This document shows positions 35,847 through 45,044 of a stretch of 64,000 nucleotides of DNA, piece by piece. Numbering within the stretch: the stretch's first letter is position 1; each line of letters opens with the position of its first letter. The notes beneath the pieces are model-generated. The model was not told the origin of the DNA and searched no databases. It saw only the letters and a list, made by a program, of their open reading frames with translations. Both the position numbers and the translations under genes were made by a program. This DNA comes from Bacillus sp. USDA818B3_A (GTDB lineage Bacteria > Bacillota > Bacilli > Bacillales > Cytobacillaceae): NCBI RefSeq assembly GCF_009928415.1, contig NZ_JAABNN010000012.1, forward strand, positions 1-64,000, written 5' to 3'.

Positions 35847-36795
35847 GCTGGATTCCTCCTTTATCCGATTTACCCAATTTAAAGAATGAGGTAATTTCTT
35901 TAGTGCCCAGTAACCCTTGTGGACGATAAAGCATCATAACAATTAATACTAAACTATAAATAACCATTCTGATTTCTGGATAGCTTTGCAGATAAGTTGA
36001 AATAATCGTTAACAGAATTGCAGCGATTACCGCACCTGACAAACTTCCCAAGCCGCCAAGAACAACAAAGATTAAGATATCAAATGATTTCAAGAACCCG
36101 AAGTTGGTTGGCTGGATAATATAAAAGTTGTGCGCATATAAGGCACCAGCGATACCTGCAAAAAAGGCACCAAGCGCAAAAGCTGTTACTTTGTAATAAG
36201 TCGTATTGATTCCCATCGCATCAGCCGCAATCTCATTCTCTCTAATTGAAATACATGCTCTTCCATGTGAAGAGTTAGTAAAGTTAACTATGACTAGGAT
36301 TGTTACAATCACACAGCCAATCAGCCATGGCCATGTGGTTAAATGAGACACGGTCATACCGCTTGCTCCGCCGACATAATCCATATTTAAAAAGACAATC
36401 CGAACAATCTCCCCGAAACCTAGTGTAGCAATAGCAAGATAATCGCCTCGTAATCTTAAACTTGGAATCCCAATAATAAGACCTGCCAATGCCGCAACTA
36501 CTCCGCCAGTTACAAGCGCTACCGGGAATGGCATGCTTAATTTCATTGTCATAATTGCAGATGCATAAGCACCAACTGCCAGGAATCCGGCATGTCCAAT
36601 CGAGAACTGCCCTGTAATACCGATAATCAAATGTAAACTAACTGCAAGAATGATATTAATACCGATGAAAAATAATGTATTCACATAAAATTGGTTGATC
36701 GAACCACCGACAATTAAAAATTGCATAACCACTGCAAAAACAACGGCTAAAACGATGGAGGTCCAGAAAAACTTTGCTTGTCTTAAAATGTTCAT
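35821..36795 (-). CDS. livM: Branched-chain amino acid ABC transporter permease LivM
   Basis: 324 residues, about nine membrane segments. The GQFSIGHAGFLAVGAYASA region (about 66-84), the RLRGDYLAIATLGFGEIVR loop (about 114-132) and GGLGSLSGAVIAA are typical of LivM. It forms the channel with LivH. Confidence 0.94.
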   Translation of the reverse strand: MNILRQAKFFWTSIVLAVVFAVVMQFLIVGGSINQFYVNTLFFIGINIILAVSLHLIIGITGQFSIGHAGFLAVGAYASAIMTMKLSMPFPVALVTGGVVAALAGLIIGIPSLRLRGDYLAIATLGFGEIVRIVFLNMDYVGGASGMTVSHLTTWPWLIGCVIVTILVIVNFTNSSHGRACISIRENEIAADAMGINTTYYKVTAFALGAFFAGIAGALYAHNFYIIQPTNFGFLKSFDILIFVVLGGLGSLSGAVIAAILLTIISTYLQSYPEIRMVIYSLVLIVMMLYRPQGLLGTKEITSFFKLGKSDKGGIQHDRKKPVA

Positions 36796-36812
36796 CGCTC
36801 TCGAGCCTCCCC

Positions 36813-37691
36813 CTAAACCTTTTCCCTGACATTTTTACCAAATAAACCTGCCGGGCGGAAAATTAAGATTAAAATTAATACAACAAACGCGACACCATCA
36901 CGCCATAAGGAGTAACCTGCCGCACTTACAAGTGCTTCAATAACGCCTAAAAGTAATCCGCCAGTCATCGCGCCAGGGATAATTCCAATTCCGCCTAAAA
37001 CGGCAGCAACGAAGGCTTTCAGACCTGGGATAATTCCCATCAACGGCTCAATTTTTGTATAATACATTCCAAAAATAACACCGGCAGCACCAGCAAGGGC
37101 AGAGCCGATAGCAAAGGTAGCTGAAATTGTATTATTTACATTAATCCCCATTAGTCTAGCTGCATCCATATCATGTGACACGGCACGCATAGCCTTCCCA
37201 ATCTTGGTTTTATGAACAATGAATTGAAGAAGAATCATCAGGACGATCGATGTTCCTAGAATCAGGATTGACTGTCCACTAATTTTGACACCTAAGATCT
37301 CAATGCTCTTTAAAGGTACTAATCCGCTTGGATAGGCTTCAGGCTGTGCCCCGCGGACATATATGGTTCCATATTCGATAAACAGTGATACGCCAATCGC
37401 TGTAATAAGGGCAGCGATTCTCGTTGCATTCCTAAGCGGCTTGTACGCAATCCGCTCAATTAATACACCAAAGATGGCACATACCACCATAGATATTAGT
37501 AAAGCCGGGAAAAATCCTACATGTAGAACAGTAATAGAATAAAATCCAATAAATGCACCGACCATGAAGACATCTCCATGGGCAAAATTAATTAATTTAA
37601 CAATACCGTAGACCATTGTGTATCCTAAAGCAATCAATGCATAAATACTGCCTAAGGATATTCCATTCACAAGCTGCTGTATTAACTCCAT
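36813..37691 (-). CDS. livH: Branched-chain amino acid ABC transporter permease LivH
   Basis: 292 residues, about eight membrane segments. Conserved ALGYTMVYGIVKLINFAHGD (about 21-40) and the C-terminal AVLGGIGIIPGAMTGGLLLG (about 229-248) mark LivH. AAGGAGTGTAAACA precedes the ATG. A full type-1 repeat separates it from livJ, so HMGF and J may form separate transcripts. Confidence 0.94.
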   Translation of the reverse strand: MELIQQLVNGISLGSIYALIALGYTMVYGIVKLINFAHGDVFMVGAFIGFYSITVLHVGFFPALLISMVVCAIFGVLIERIAYKPLRNATRIAALITAIGVSLFIEYGTIYVRGAQPEAYPSGLVPLKSIEILGVKISGQSILILGTSIVLMILLQFIVHKTKIGKAMRAVSHDMDAARLMGINVNNTISATFAIGSALAGAAGVIFGMYYTKIEPLMGIIPGLKAFVAAVLGGIGIIPGAMTGGLLLGVIEALVSAAGYSLWRDGVAFVVLILILIFRPAGLFGKNVREKV

Positions 37692-37753
37692 TGTTTACAC
37701 TCCTTCTGATGAACTCCTATGTTTCTTTTTCTAAGAGCTGTGTTTAAATTGCT

Positions 37754-37881
37754 GTTGATTTCCACTCCAGGCGCTTCGCTTTCCGCGGGCGGTCCGGGAA
37801 GCCTCCTCGGCGCTTTGCGCCTGCGGGGTCTTCCCTGCTCCGTACTCCCGCAGGAGTCTCGCGCCTTCCGTTCCAATCAAC
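37754..37881. repeat. Type-1 intergenic repeat, full copy
   Basis: 128 bases bounded by GTTGATT and AATCAAC, a seven-base terminal inverted repeat extended by CACTCCAGGCGC and GCGCCTTCCGTTCC. Internal palindromic modules are TTTCCGCGGG, CGGCGCTTTGCGCC and CTCCCGCAGGAG. It occupies the livJ-livH gap. The remaining 160 bases of that gap hold no gene. Confidence 0.88.
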
Positions 37882-38005
37882 TTCATTAGAATTCAAATAT
37901 TCTATTTTATACAGCCTCTGTGATTAACTTATAATCCTCTAATAAATTGGAATAGGGAACGTCAACGCTCCCTATCCCTTGGCAAACTATGATTTGTCCA
38001 AATTT

Positions 38006-38042
38006 GTCCAGCTTCAGCGCCTAGGCGCCTCCGCTTTTCTTG
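38006..38042. repeat. Fragment of type-2 repeat abutting the livJ stop
   Basis: GTCCAGCTTCAGCGCCTAGG followed by CGCCTCCGCTTTTCTT, the outer ends of the type-2 repeat. It ends at the base next to the livJ stop codon (38043-38045). Confidence 0.65.
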
Positions 38043-39215
38043 TTACGGGTTAACCTTTGTTTTATATTGTTGTTGGCCATTTACATATTCCAAAATAACG
38101 GCCGCTTTAATTGGATCGTGATTCTTATCAAGCTTCACTTTCCCTGATACAAGCTCGAGGCCATCTGTTTCTTCTAGCGCCTTTTGAATTTTCTTAGGGT
38201 CGCTGCTTCCCGCACGCTTTATCGCATCTGCAAGGAAGTAGACTGTATCATATCCCAGGGCACTGAAGGCATCCGGTGATTTATCATCATACTTTGCTTT
38301 GAATGCTGAGACAAAATCTTGAACCTTTTTGTCACTATCACCTGAAGAATAGTGGTTAGTTATAAAGGTATTCTTCAGCGGGTCAGTTCCGGCAATTTCT
38401 ACTAGTTTAGGAGAGTCCCAGCCGTCGCCGCCCATAAATGGTGCAGTTATACCAAGCTCACGAGCCTGTTTAACAATCAAACCAACCTCTTCATAGAATC
38501 CAGGCAGGAATACGTAATCAGGATTTGCCGCTTTAATGCGTGTCAGGGTAGCATGGAAGTCTGTATCTTTTGCCACATACGCCTCTTCAGCGACAATTTT
38601 TCCGCCATTATCCTTAAATGCCTTTTTAAAAGCAGACGCAAGACCTTTCGAGTAGTCACTTGAACTGTCAATAAGAACAGCAGCCGTTTTTACCTTTAAA
38701 TCATTCGTCGCAAAGTTTGCTGCAACCGTTCCTTGGAATGGATCTATAAAACATGTACGGAAGACAAAGTCATTTAATTTCCCATCTTTAAACGTGATTG
38801 TAGCATTGGTCGCCGTTGGTGTAATTAAAGGAATGTTATTATCTTGGGCAATTTGTACTTGTGCAAGGGTGTTTGTACTTGTTGCAGCGCCAATCATAGC
38901 CACTACTTTATCCTGTGTAGCCAATTTTAGGGCACCGCTTGTTGCTTCGGCTGCATCAGATTTGTTGTCGACTGTCACTAATTCTAGTTTTTTGCCATCG
39001 ATGCCTTCTTTGTTTATTTCCTCAATCGCGAGTTCAATACCTTCTTTTGCTGACTGGCCATATGAGGCAACTCCACCAGAGAGTTCCAAGTTAGCACCGA
39101 TTTTAATGGTGCCTTCTTTTTCATCGCTTCCGCTAGTACTTGAATTACAACCTGCCAACACACCTGCTGCTACCATAAAGGACATAAAGATTCCGGCTAA
39201 CTTCTTTTTCCTCAT
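38043..39215 (-). CDS. livJ: Branched-chain amino acid ABC transporter substrate-binding lipoprotein
   Basis: 390 residues. The signal peptide ends in a lipobox (GVLAGC, Cys-23), followed by a Ser/Gly linker and a type I periplasmic-binding fold: IKIGANLELSGGVASYGQSA (about 37-56) and MIGAATSTNTLAQVQIAQD. Delivers Leu, Ile and Val, or related amides, to LivHMGF. It is preceded by a sigma-A -10 and a CodY-like box. Confidence 0.93.
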   Translation of the reverse strand: MRKKKLAGIFMSFMVAAGVLAGCNSSTSGSDEKEGTIKIGANLELSGGVASYGQSAKEGIELAIEEINKEGIDGKKLELVTVDNKSDAAEATSGALKLATQDKVVAMIGAATSTNTLAQVQIAQDNNIPLITPTATNATITFKDGKLNDFVFRTCFIDPFQGTVAANFATNDLKVKTAAVLIDSSSDYSKGLASAFKKAFKDNGGKIVAEEAYVAKDTDFHATLTRIKAANPDYVFLPGFYEEVGLIVKQARELGITAPFMGGDGWDSPKLVEIAGTDPLKNTFITNHYSSGDSDKKVQDFVSAFKAKYDDKSPDAFSALGYDTVYFLADAIKRAGSSDPKKIQKALEETDGLELVSGKVKLDKNHDPIKAAVILEYVNGQQQYKTKVNP

Positions 39216-39274
39216 TCAACTACCCCCTAGTTTAAAATGCCCAAGACCCTTTGCCTATACGTCTAAAATTCTAT

Positions 39275-39328
39275 AATATTCTGAAAACATTGTACATAAT
39301 ATTTAGGGGTTCGTCTAGTCCTATTATA
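39275..39328 (-). promoter_or_regulatory. livJ promoter with CodY-like box
   Basis: AATATTCTGAAAACA (39275-39289) matches the CodY consensus AATTTTCWGAAAATT at 12 of 15 positions. A minus-strand TATAAT (39323-39328) lies upstream, so CodY would bind just after the transcription start, a roadblock position. CodY repression of branched-chain amino acid uptake is well established in Bacillus. The remaining 200 bases up to niaP are AT-rich without a gene. Confidence 0.5.
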
Positions 39329-39526
39329 CAGTTATTTTAAAATAATTTAAAGAGTAAGAAAATTAAAACGCTTTTTTATCCAAAAACGCTTTATTACAAT
39401 ACAGTGATGATGTCTATCTTTTCTTTCTCGAAAGTAAACTGTTATTAATATTTTCGTTAAATACATTTATTTGTTCGTTAAGGCGAAAAAAGGATTCCTT
39501 ATTTTGGAACCCCTTGTCGAAGATTA

Positions 39527-40732
39527 TTATACTAATTCCTTATTTTTCGTCTCTTTTCCTAAAATAAAGACGGCAAACGCACCAATTAAGATCGAAATAC
39601 AGAAAATCATGAATATGGTTGAAATCGGTACGTTCCTGGCTACTAGACTACCAACTAACAACGGTCCAAGCACCCCGCCGATCCGGCCAAAGGAAGCCGC
39701 CATGCCTGTACCTGTTCCACGGATTATGGTTGGGTACTGCTCTGGAGAGTATGCATATAAACCGCCCCAAGCACCAAGATTAAAGAATGATAGCAAAATG
39801 CCAGCAATCATTAAGGTTGCCGTCGTGTCTGCTGAGCCAAAGAGATAAGCACTGATTGCCGTTCCTACTAAATAAATGACTAACACAAATTTCCGGCCTA
39901 ATTTTTCAATAAACCATGCAGCTGTGAAATAACCTGGCAGCTGCGCTAAGGTCATGATCAATACATACTGAAAACTCTTAATTAAGCTGAATCCCTTCAT
40001 AACCATCACACTTGGCAGCCATAAAAACATGCCATAATAGGAGAAGACCACACAAAACCAGACAATCCAAAGCATGGCCGTTTGGCGTCCGTATTCCTTC
40101 GAAAATAATTTCTTCAAACTTTCAAACGCAGAGACCTTTTGCTTTTCCTTAACTGCAGTAAAGCGAGGTGAATCGGGGAGTCCCATACGTAGATATAAAG
40201 CATAGAACGCCGGAATAGCACTGATGATTAAAGCGATTTGCCAGCCAAATTTCGGAATAATAAAGTAGGATATGACCGCAGCGATCAACCAGCCTCCAGC
40301 CCAAAAACTTTCTAGTAAGACGACGATCCTGCCGCGCTTATCAGCTGAAACGCTCTCTGAAACCAGGGTTGAAGCAACCGGAAGCTCCCCGCCTAAACCA
40401 GCTCCAATAAAGAATCTAAAGATTAAAAAGGCCGTTAGTGACGTAGTAAACGCCGATGCACCGCTCCCTATAGAAAATAACAGCAGGGTAATTATAAAAA
40501 TATTTTTCCGGCCGATCCGGTCTGCCATTATACCAAAGATAAGTGCACCAACAGCCATCCCGATCGAATTAACACTGCCGATCCAGCCCATTTCTCCCGG
40601 AGTCAGATTCCATTCTACTTTTAACGCCGCGATAATAAAACTGAGCATCCCCACATCCATGGCGTCAAACATCCAGCCCATTCCGGCAATTCCCAGAAGT
40701 TTCCCTGTGGACATTTCTTTCTGATTTTTCAT
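39527..40732 (-). CDS. niaP: Niacin permease NiaP (MFS)
   Basis: 401 residues, twelve predicted membrane segments, sugar-porter-like MFS. It aligns closely to B. subtilis NiaP (YceI): GMGWMFDAMDVGMLSFIIAA (about 17-36), IGSVNSIGMA, the loop DRIGRKN, GAGLGGELPVASTLVSE (about 112-128) and WFCVVFSYYGMFLWLPSVM (about 223-241). Imports nicotinate or nicotinamide for NAD salvage. A palindromic operator overlaps its promoter. Confidence 0.88.
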   Translation of the reverse strand: MKNQKEMSTGKLLGIAGMGWMFDAMDVGMLSFIIAALKVEWNLTPGEMGWIGSVNSIGMAVGALIFGIMADRIGRKNIFIITLLLFSIGSGASAFTTSLTAFLIFRFFIGAGLGGELPVASTLVSESVSADKRGRIVVLLESFWAGGWLIAAVISYFIIPKFGWQIALIISAIPAFYALYLRMGLPDSPRFTAVKEKQKVSAFESLKKLFSKEYGRQTAMLWIVWFCVVFSYYGMFLWLPSVMVMKGFSLIKSFQYVLIMTLAQLPGYFTAAWFIEKLGRKFVLVIYLVGTAISAYLFGSADTTATLMIAGILLSFFNLGAWGGLYAYSPEQYPTIIRGTGTGMAASFGRIGGVLGPLLVGSLVARNVPISTIFMIFCISILIGAFAVFILGKETKNKELV

Positions 40733-40800
40733 GTAGAACCCCCTATATGCAACAAGTATTTACATTATTCCCCAACCACCGCTGATTTAGGTATTGGTTT

Positions 40801-40860
40801 TTATATAACTAAACATAGGTATTCTATCAGTTGTCATGACACTTGTCATTAGTTATATAA
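40801..40860 (-). promoter_or_regulatory. niaP promoter with TGTCATGACA operator and flanking inverted repeat
   Basis: Minus-strand ATGACA (40844-40849), 17 bases, TAGAAT (40821-40826) is a plausible sigma-A promoter. Its spacer holds the palindrome TGTCATGACA (40832-40841) and the half-site TGTCA at 40844. The block is bounded by a perfect 12-base inverted repeat, TTATATAACTAA (40801-40812) and TTAGTTATATAA (40849-40860). In Bacillus niaP is repressed by NiaR (YrxA); that this is its site is inference. Confidence 0.5.
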
Positions 40861-40891
40861 AAAAAAGAGAATGCTTATGTCCTGCATTCTC
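40858..40891 (-). terminator. Terminator of the YfiB/YfiC operon
   Basis: Stem GAGAATGC / GCATTCTC with T7 on the minus strand, 23 bases after the yfiC stop. Confidence 0.85.
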
Positions 40892-40913
40892 AAGTCTCCT
40901 GCCAACTGGCACT

Positions 40914-42764
40914 CTACAAATGAAGAGCACCTTCGACATTTTTAAATTGATTAAAAAACATCTGATAGTATCGGCCCTCGGCGTTTATTAACTCTTCATG
41001 GCTTCCTTTTTCAATGATATGTCCATTGTCAATCACCATAATTGTATCAGCATCACGAATCGTATTTAAGCGGTGGGCAATGATAAAGCTCGTTCGCTGC
41101 TCCATCAATTTAAGTAATGCCTCCTGAATATGAAGCTCTGTTCTCGTATCAATGCTGCTCGTTGCCTCATCTAGGATCAGCAGTGCCGGTCTTGCTAAAA
41201 TGACCCTGGCAATGGCTAACAACTGACGCTGTCCCTGACTAAGGTTTCCGCCGTTTTCCGATAACACGGTTTCATATTTGTCTGGCAGGCGATTAATAAA
41301 TACATCAGCATTCGCCATCTTCGCTGCCTGTACTACTTCCTTATCTGAAGCTCCAGGATTTCCATATTTAATATTCTCCTTGATCGTCCCGGAAAATAAA
41401 TACGTATCTTGAAGGACAAAGCCAAAGCATCTCCTGAGACTATCTCTTGTGTAGTCACGGATATCCCGGCCGTCGAGCAGGATCCGCCCCTCAGTTACAT
41501 CGTAAAATCTAGTCAGCAGATTGACTACTGTTGTTTTACCGGCACCTGTCGGACCAACCAGGGCAATACTTGTACCGACCCTTGCTTCAAAGCTGACATT
41601 TTTTATAATTGAAACATCCGGCCGATAGCCGAAGCTGACATTCTCAAAGACCACATGTCCTTTTGGATTCTTAAGTTCAACCGATCCGGGGCTGTCGGCT
41701 GGTTCTTCTTTTTCATCAATAATTTCAAAGACCCGCTCAGCTCCTGCTACACCGGACTGTAAGACATTAAATATATTGGCAATGTCATTCATCGGTCTGA
41801 CAAACTGCCTTGAATATGTAATGAAACTAGCAATCGCTCCAACCGTAACCAGCCCTTTTACCGCGAGGATCCCGCCAATAACTGCCACGATCGCAAAGCC
41901 AAGATTATTAATGACATTCATAATCGGCATTAAAAAACCGGACCATATTTGTGCCTTAAGGCCGACATCACGAAGCTTGGTATTGACTGTTTCGAACTCT
42001 TCAATCACTTGTCTTTCATGATTGAAGGCCTTTACGACCTCAATCCCGGAGATGGTTTCTTCAATATGCCCATTTAATTGGCCAAGCTGAACCTGCTGAT
42101 TTTTAAATAATACACTCGTCCGCTTAGCAATGGTCTTGGTTAATAAAAAAACAAGCGGTACAGTTATAAGACTTGCTGCCGTTAACAAAGGACTTAAGTA
42201 AACCATCATAATCAAAGACCCGACTAAGACAATCAATCCGGACATTAATTGCGTCGTCGACTGGGAGATGGAATTACTGACGTTATCTACATCGTTTGAA
42301 AGCCGGCTCATCAGTTCCCCATGTGTTCTAGAGTCAAAAAAGGCAACGGGCAGCTTTTGCAGTTTTTGAAAAATAGCCCCGCGCAGACGTTTTACCACAC
42401 GCTGCGCCACACCAGCCATCAGCCAGCCCTGTAAAAAGGTAAGTCCTGCATCAGCCACATAAGCAAAAGACAAGACCAGAATCATGATTTCTAGCAGATT
42501 GAAATCAACCTTCCCTGATTGAAGACTCATAGCATCCACAGCCTTACCAATCAAAAATGGGGCAATCAGCATAAGGACTGCATCAACGATAATAAAGGCA
42601 AAAATAACACTCAGCATTTTCCGCTCATTACCGAAGTACTGCCATAAACGTTTTAATGTACCCTTAAAGTTTTTGGGTTTAACCTTAGGACCGCGGAGAT
42701 GATGAGCTCCACCAGGCCTTAGGGGAGGAGGAGTATTTTGAGTTTGTTCATTTCCCTTTGCCAT
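40914..42764 (-). CDS. yfiC: ABC exporter half, YfiC type (consensus ATPase site)
   Basis: 616 residues: N-terminal transmembrane domain with six segments (about 60-350) and a nucleotide-binding domain. Walker A is GPTGAGKTT (about 410), signature LSQGQRQ, Walker B LLILDEATSSID with the catalytic Glu. The extended Pro-rich N-terminus (TPPPLRPGGAHH) is typical of YfiC. It begins one base after the yfiB stop (TAAATG), so the two are a translationally coupled heterodimeric multidrug-type exporter. Confidence 0.88.
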   Translation of the reverse strand: MAKGNEQTQNTPPPLRPGGAHHLRGPKVKPKNFKGTLKRLWQYFGNERKMLSVIFAFIIVDAVLMLIAPFLIGKAVDAMSLQSGKVDFNLLEIMILVLSFAYVADAGLTFLQGWLMAGVAQRVVKRLRGAIFQKLQKLPVAFFDSRTHGELMSRLSNDVDNVSNSISQSTTQLMSGLIVLVGSLIMMVYLSPLLTAASLITVPLVFLLTKTIAKRTSVLFKNQQVQLGQLNGHIEETISGIEVVKAFNHERQVIEEFETVNTKLRDVGLKAQIWSGFLMPIMNVINNLGFAIVAVIGGILAVKGLVTVGAIASFITYSRQFVRPMNDIANIFNVLQSGVAGAERVFEIIDEKEEPADSPGSVELKNPKGHVVFENVSFGYRPDVSIIKNVSFEARVGTSIALVGPTGAGKTTVVNLLTRFYDVTEGRILLDGRDIRDYTRDSLRRCFGFVLQDTYLFSGTIKENIKYGNPGASDKEVVQAAKMANADVFINRLPDKYETVLSENGGNLSQGQRQLLAIARVILARPALLILDEATSSIDTRTELHIQEALLKLMEQRTSFIIAHRLNTIRDADTIMVIDNGHIIEKGSHEELINAEGRYYQMFFNQFKNVEGALHL

Positions 42765-44498
42765 TTACAAAACCTCCTTGCCCATCTGTGATTGATAAAT
42801 TTCCTGATAGACTTGGCATTGCTCCAAGAGTTCACGATGCGTTCCCACACCGGCAAGTTCGCCGTGGTCTAAGACTACAATTTTATCTGCATCAATAATT
42901 GAGGTAATCCGCTGAGCAATCAATAAACATGTAAGACCCTGGGCGTATTTTTTCAGGGCGGCTTTAATCTTGGCTTCCGTGGCGACGTCGACTGCACTCG
43001 TACTATCATCTAAGATTAATATACTAGGTTTTTTTACTAAGGCCCGGGCAATTGAAATCCTCTGTTTTTGTCCTCCTGAAAAATTAACCCCGCCTTGCCC
43101 GATTTTTGTTTCATAGCCTTCTGGCGATGCGGCAATAAAGTCATCGGCACCGGCAATCGCTGCGGCCGACCTTACTTCTTCGTCCGTTGCATCTTCTTTT
43201 CCCCAGCGGATATTCTCTCCAACCGTACCGGTAAAGAGAATATTTTTTTGCGGAACAATCGCAATTTTATCCCTAAGCTTCTCTGGATCCTGAAGAGCGA
43301 TATCTTGGCCATCCACTTTTATCGTTCCGCTCGTCACATCATAAAAACGGGGAATTAACCCGACAAGTGTACTCTTTCCTGATCCGGTCGAACCAATAAT
43401 CCCAACCGTTTCCCCTGGAAGAATCGTTAAATTTATATGTTTTAAGATTGGTTCTCCTTGTGTTCCTTCATAGGAAAAGGTGACATCTTCAAAGTCAATT
43501 CTCCCTGTCTCTTGGCCGTGCGGCGGCAGTACAGCACCCGACTTTTCTATAGAACCATCCTCTTGTAAAAAAACTTCATTAATGCGGACCGCAGATGCCT
43601 TTGCCCTGACAAACATATTAAAAACCATCGAAATCATCATAAGAGAAAATAAAATTTGCGTCATATAATTAATAAAGGCGATTATATGGCCTACTTGAAT
43701 CTGGCCTGATTCCACCCCTAAGCCGCCAATCCAAAGGACGGCCACAATTCCCAGATTCACCGTCAGCATGATCAGCGGACTGAATGTAGCCATCAGGCGC
43801 CCTGCGGCGATCGATTGCTCTTTAAAATGGTCATTGGCACTATTAAACTTATTCATTTCAACATCAAAACGGTTAAAGGCCTTAACGACACGGACACCTG
43901 ATAAATATTCCCTCAATGAGGAGTTCACCCGGTCTAAAGCCTGCTGCACTTTAGAAAAGAGGGGAAAGCCGAAACGCAAGTTAAGCACAATTAATAGTGC
44001 GACTATGGGCACAACCACAGCTAGGACAACTGATAAGTGCAGATTTAGACGTACGGCCATCACAAGGCCGCCAATTGCTACAAGCGGGGCCTTAACGAAG
44101 ATCCGCATTAATCCATTTACAAACACTTGCACTTGTGTCACATCGTTGGTTAAACGTGTGATCAACGAAGCACGGTTAAACTTATCAAGATTTTTAAAGG
44201 AAAGCGTTTGAATTTTTTTAAACAGATCACTTCTAAGTTCTGTTCCAAAGTTCTGTGACACAATGCTGGCCATTATACTGCGTGTTGAGGCACTAATCGC
44301 ACCAAAGAAGGTGATCAAGAGCATCAAACCGCCCATTTTCAACACATAATGAATATCTCGGTTTGCCACACCTTCATCGATGATTTTTGCCATGATCGTC
44401 GGCTGCATCAAATCACTTATTGCTTCGAAGGTGAGGAATAGGACAGCAATGCTAAAAGACTTCCAATATTTTTTTGCGTATTTTGATAAAAACTTCAT
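42765..44498 (-). CDS. yfiB: ABC exporter half, YfiB type (degenerate ATPase site)
   Basis: 577 residues from ATG 44498; a GTG three codons earlier is in the ribosome binding region. Six membrane segments are followed by an ATPase domain with Walker A GSTGSGKST, signature FSGGQKQ and Walker B ILILDDSTSAVD. The Walker B catalytic Glu is Asp here, while the partner has Glu, the pattern of heterodimeric exporters with one consensus and one degenerate site. Substrate is unknown. Confidence 0.88.
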   Translation of the reverse strand: MKFLSKYAKKYWKSFSIAVLFLTFEAISDLMQPTIMAKIIDEGVANRDIHYVLKMGGLMLLITFFGAISASTRSIMASIVSQNFGTELRSDLFKKIQTLSFKNLDKFNRASLITRLTNDVTQVQVFVNGLMRIFVKAPLVAIGGLVMAVRLNLHLSVVLAVVVPIVALLIVLNLRFGFPLFSKVQQALDRVNSSLREYLSGVRVVKAFNRFDVEMNKFNSANDHFKEQSIAAGRLMATFSPLIMLTVNLGIVAVLWIGGLGVESGQIQVGHIIAFINYMTQILFSLMMISMVFNMFVRAKASAVRINEVFLQEDGSIEKSGAVLPPHGQETGRIDFEDVTFSYEGTQGEPILKHINLTILPGETVGIIGSTGSGKSTLVGLIPRFYDVTSGTIKVDGQDIALQDPEKLRDKIAIVPQKNILFTGTVGENIRWGKEDATDEEVRSAAAIAGADDFIAASPEGYETKIGQGGVNFSGGQKQRISIARALVKKPSILILDDSTSAVDVATEAKIKAALKKYAQGLTCLLIAQRITSIIDADKIVVLDHGELAGVGTHRELLEQCQVYQEIYQSQMGKEVL

Positions 44499-44583
44499 TG
44501 CTATCACCTAATCCTTAGCAGCATTATTAAACCTATTATAATTTCGATTACCGGATTAAAACAATTAATAAGGTGTGCTGCAT

Positions 44584-44616
44584 AAAAAAATGGTCCATTT
44601 CTAAGAAAATGGACCA
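44584..44616 (-). terminator. Terminator of the ASCH gene
   Basis: Stem TGGTCCATTTTC / GAAATGGACCA with T7 on the minus strand, next to the ASCH gene stop. Confidence 0.85.
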
Positions 44617-44624
44617 AATTACTA

Positions 44625-44972
44625 TTAATCTAAAGGGCGGAATTCATGGGCCCAGACACGCATCTGCGGCAGCCATGGCATCCCTGGATGGTAGGCAAGA
44701 ATGGATTGTTTATATTCTTCCACCGTGTTAAAGCCCTCGCGGCGGGCATCATCATCTGTTAACTCGCCAAGGCTCTGTGAATATACTTTATCCACTACAA
44801 ACTGACGGCCTTCAAGGGTCATGATTTCACCTGGATCGGCATAGCGTCCGTTCCGTCTTGTTGCTGTCTTTTCACCAGCCAATACCTTTTTTACATCTTC
44901 TTCCATGGTTACTAACCGTTCAATTGAACAGGTTTTCGGCGGTAATGCAGCGTTTTCATTTTGGTTTGTCAT
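44625..44972 (-). CDS. ASCH domain protein
   Basis: 115 residues. The ASCH fold, a PUA-like beta barrel proposed to bind RNA, is suggested by the N-terminal KKVLAGEKTATRRNGRYADPGEI (about 28-50), the VDKVYSQSLGELTDDDARREGF segment and the C-terminal MRVWAHEFRPL. The TATRR loop is the likely ligand site. Monocistronic with its own terminator; no partner gene is obvious. Confidence 0.78.
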   Translation of the reverse strand: MTNQNENAALPPKTCSIERLVTMEEDVKKVLAGEKTATRRNGRYADPGEIMTLEGRQFVVDKVYSQSLGELTDDDARREGFNTVEEYKQSILAYHPGMPWLPQMRVWAHEFRPLD

Positions 44973-45044
44973 TTCAATTTCTCTCCCTTTGTTTTATTTT
45001 CCATATTAACACTTTCTTTAAAGTTAAATCCACTAAGAGCACTG

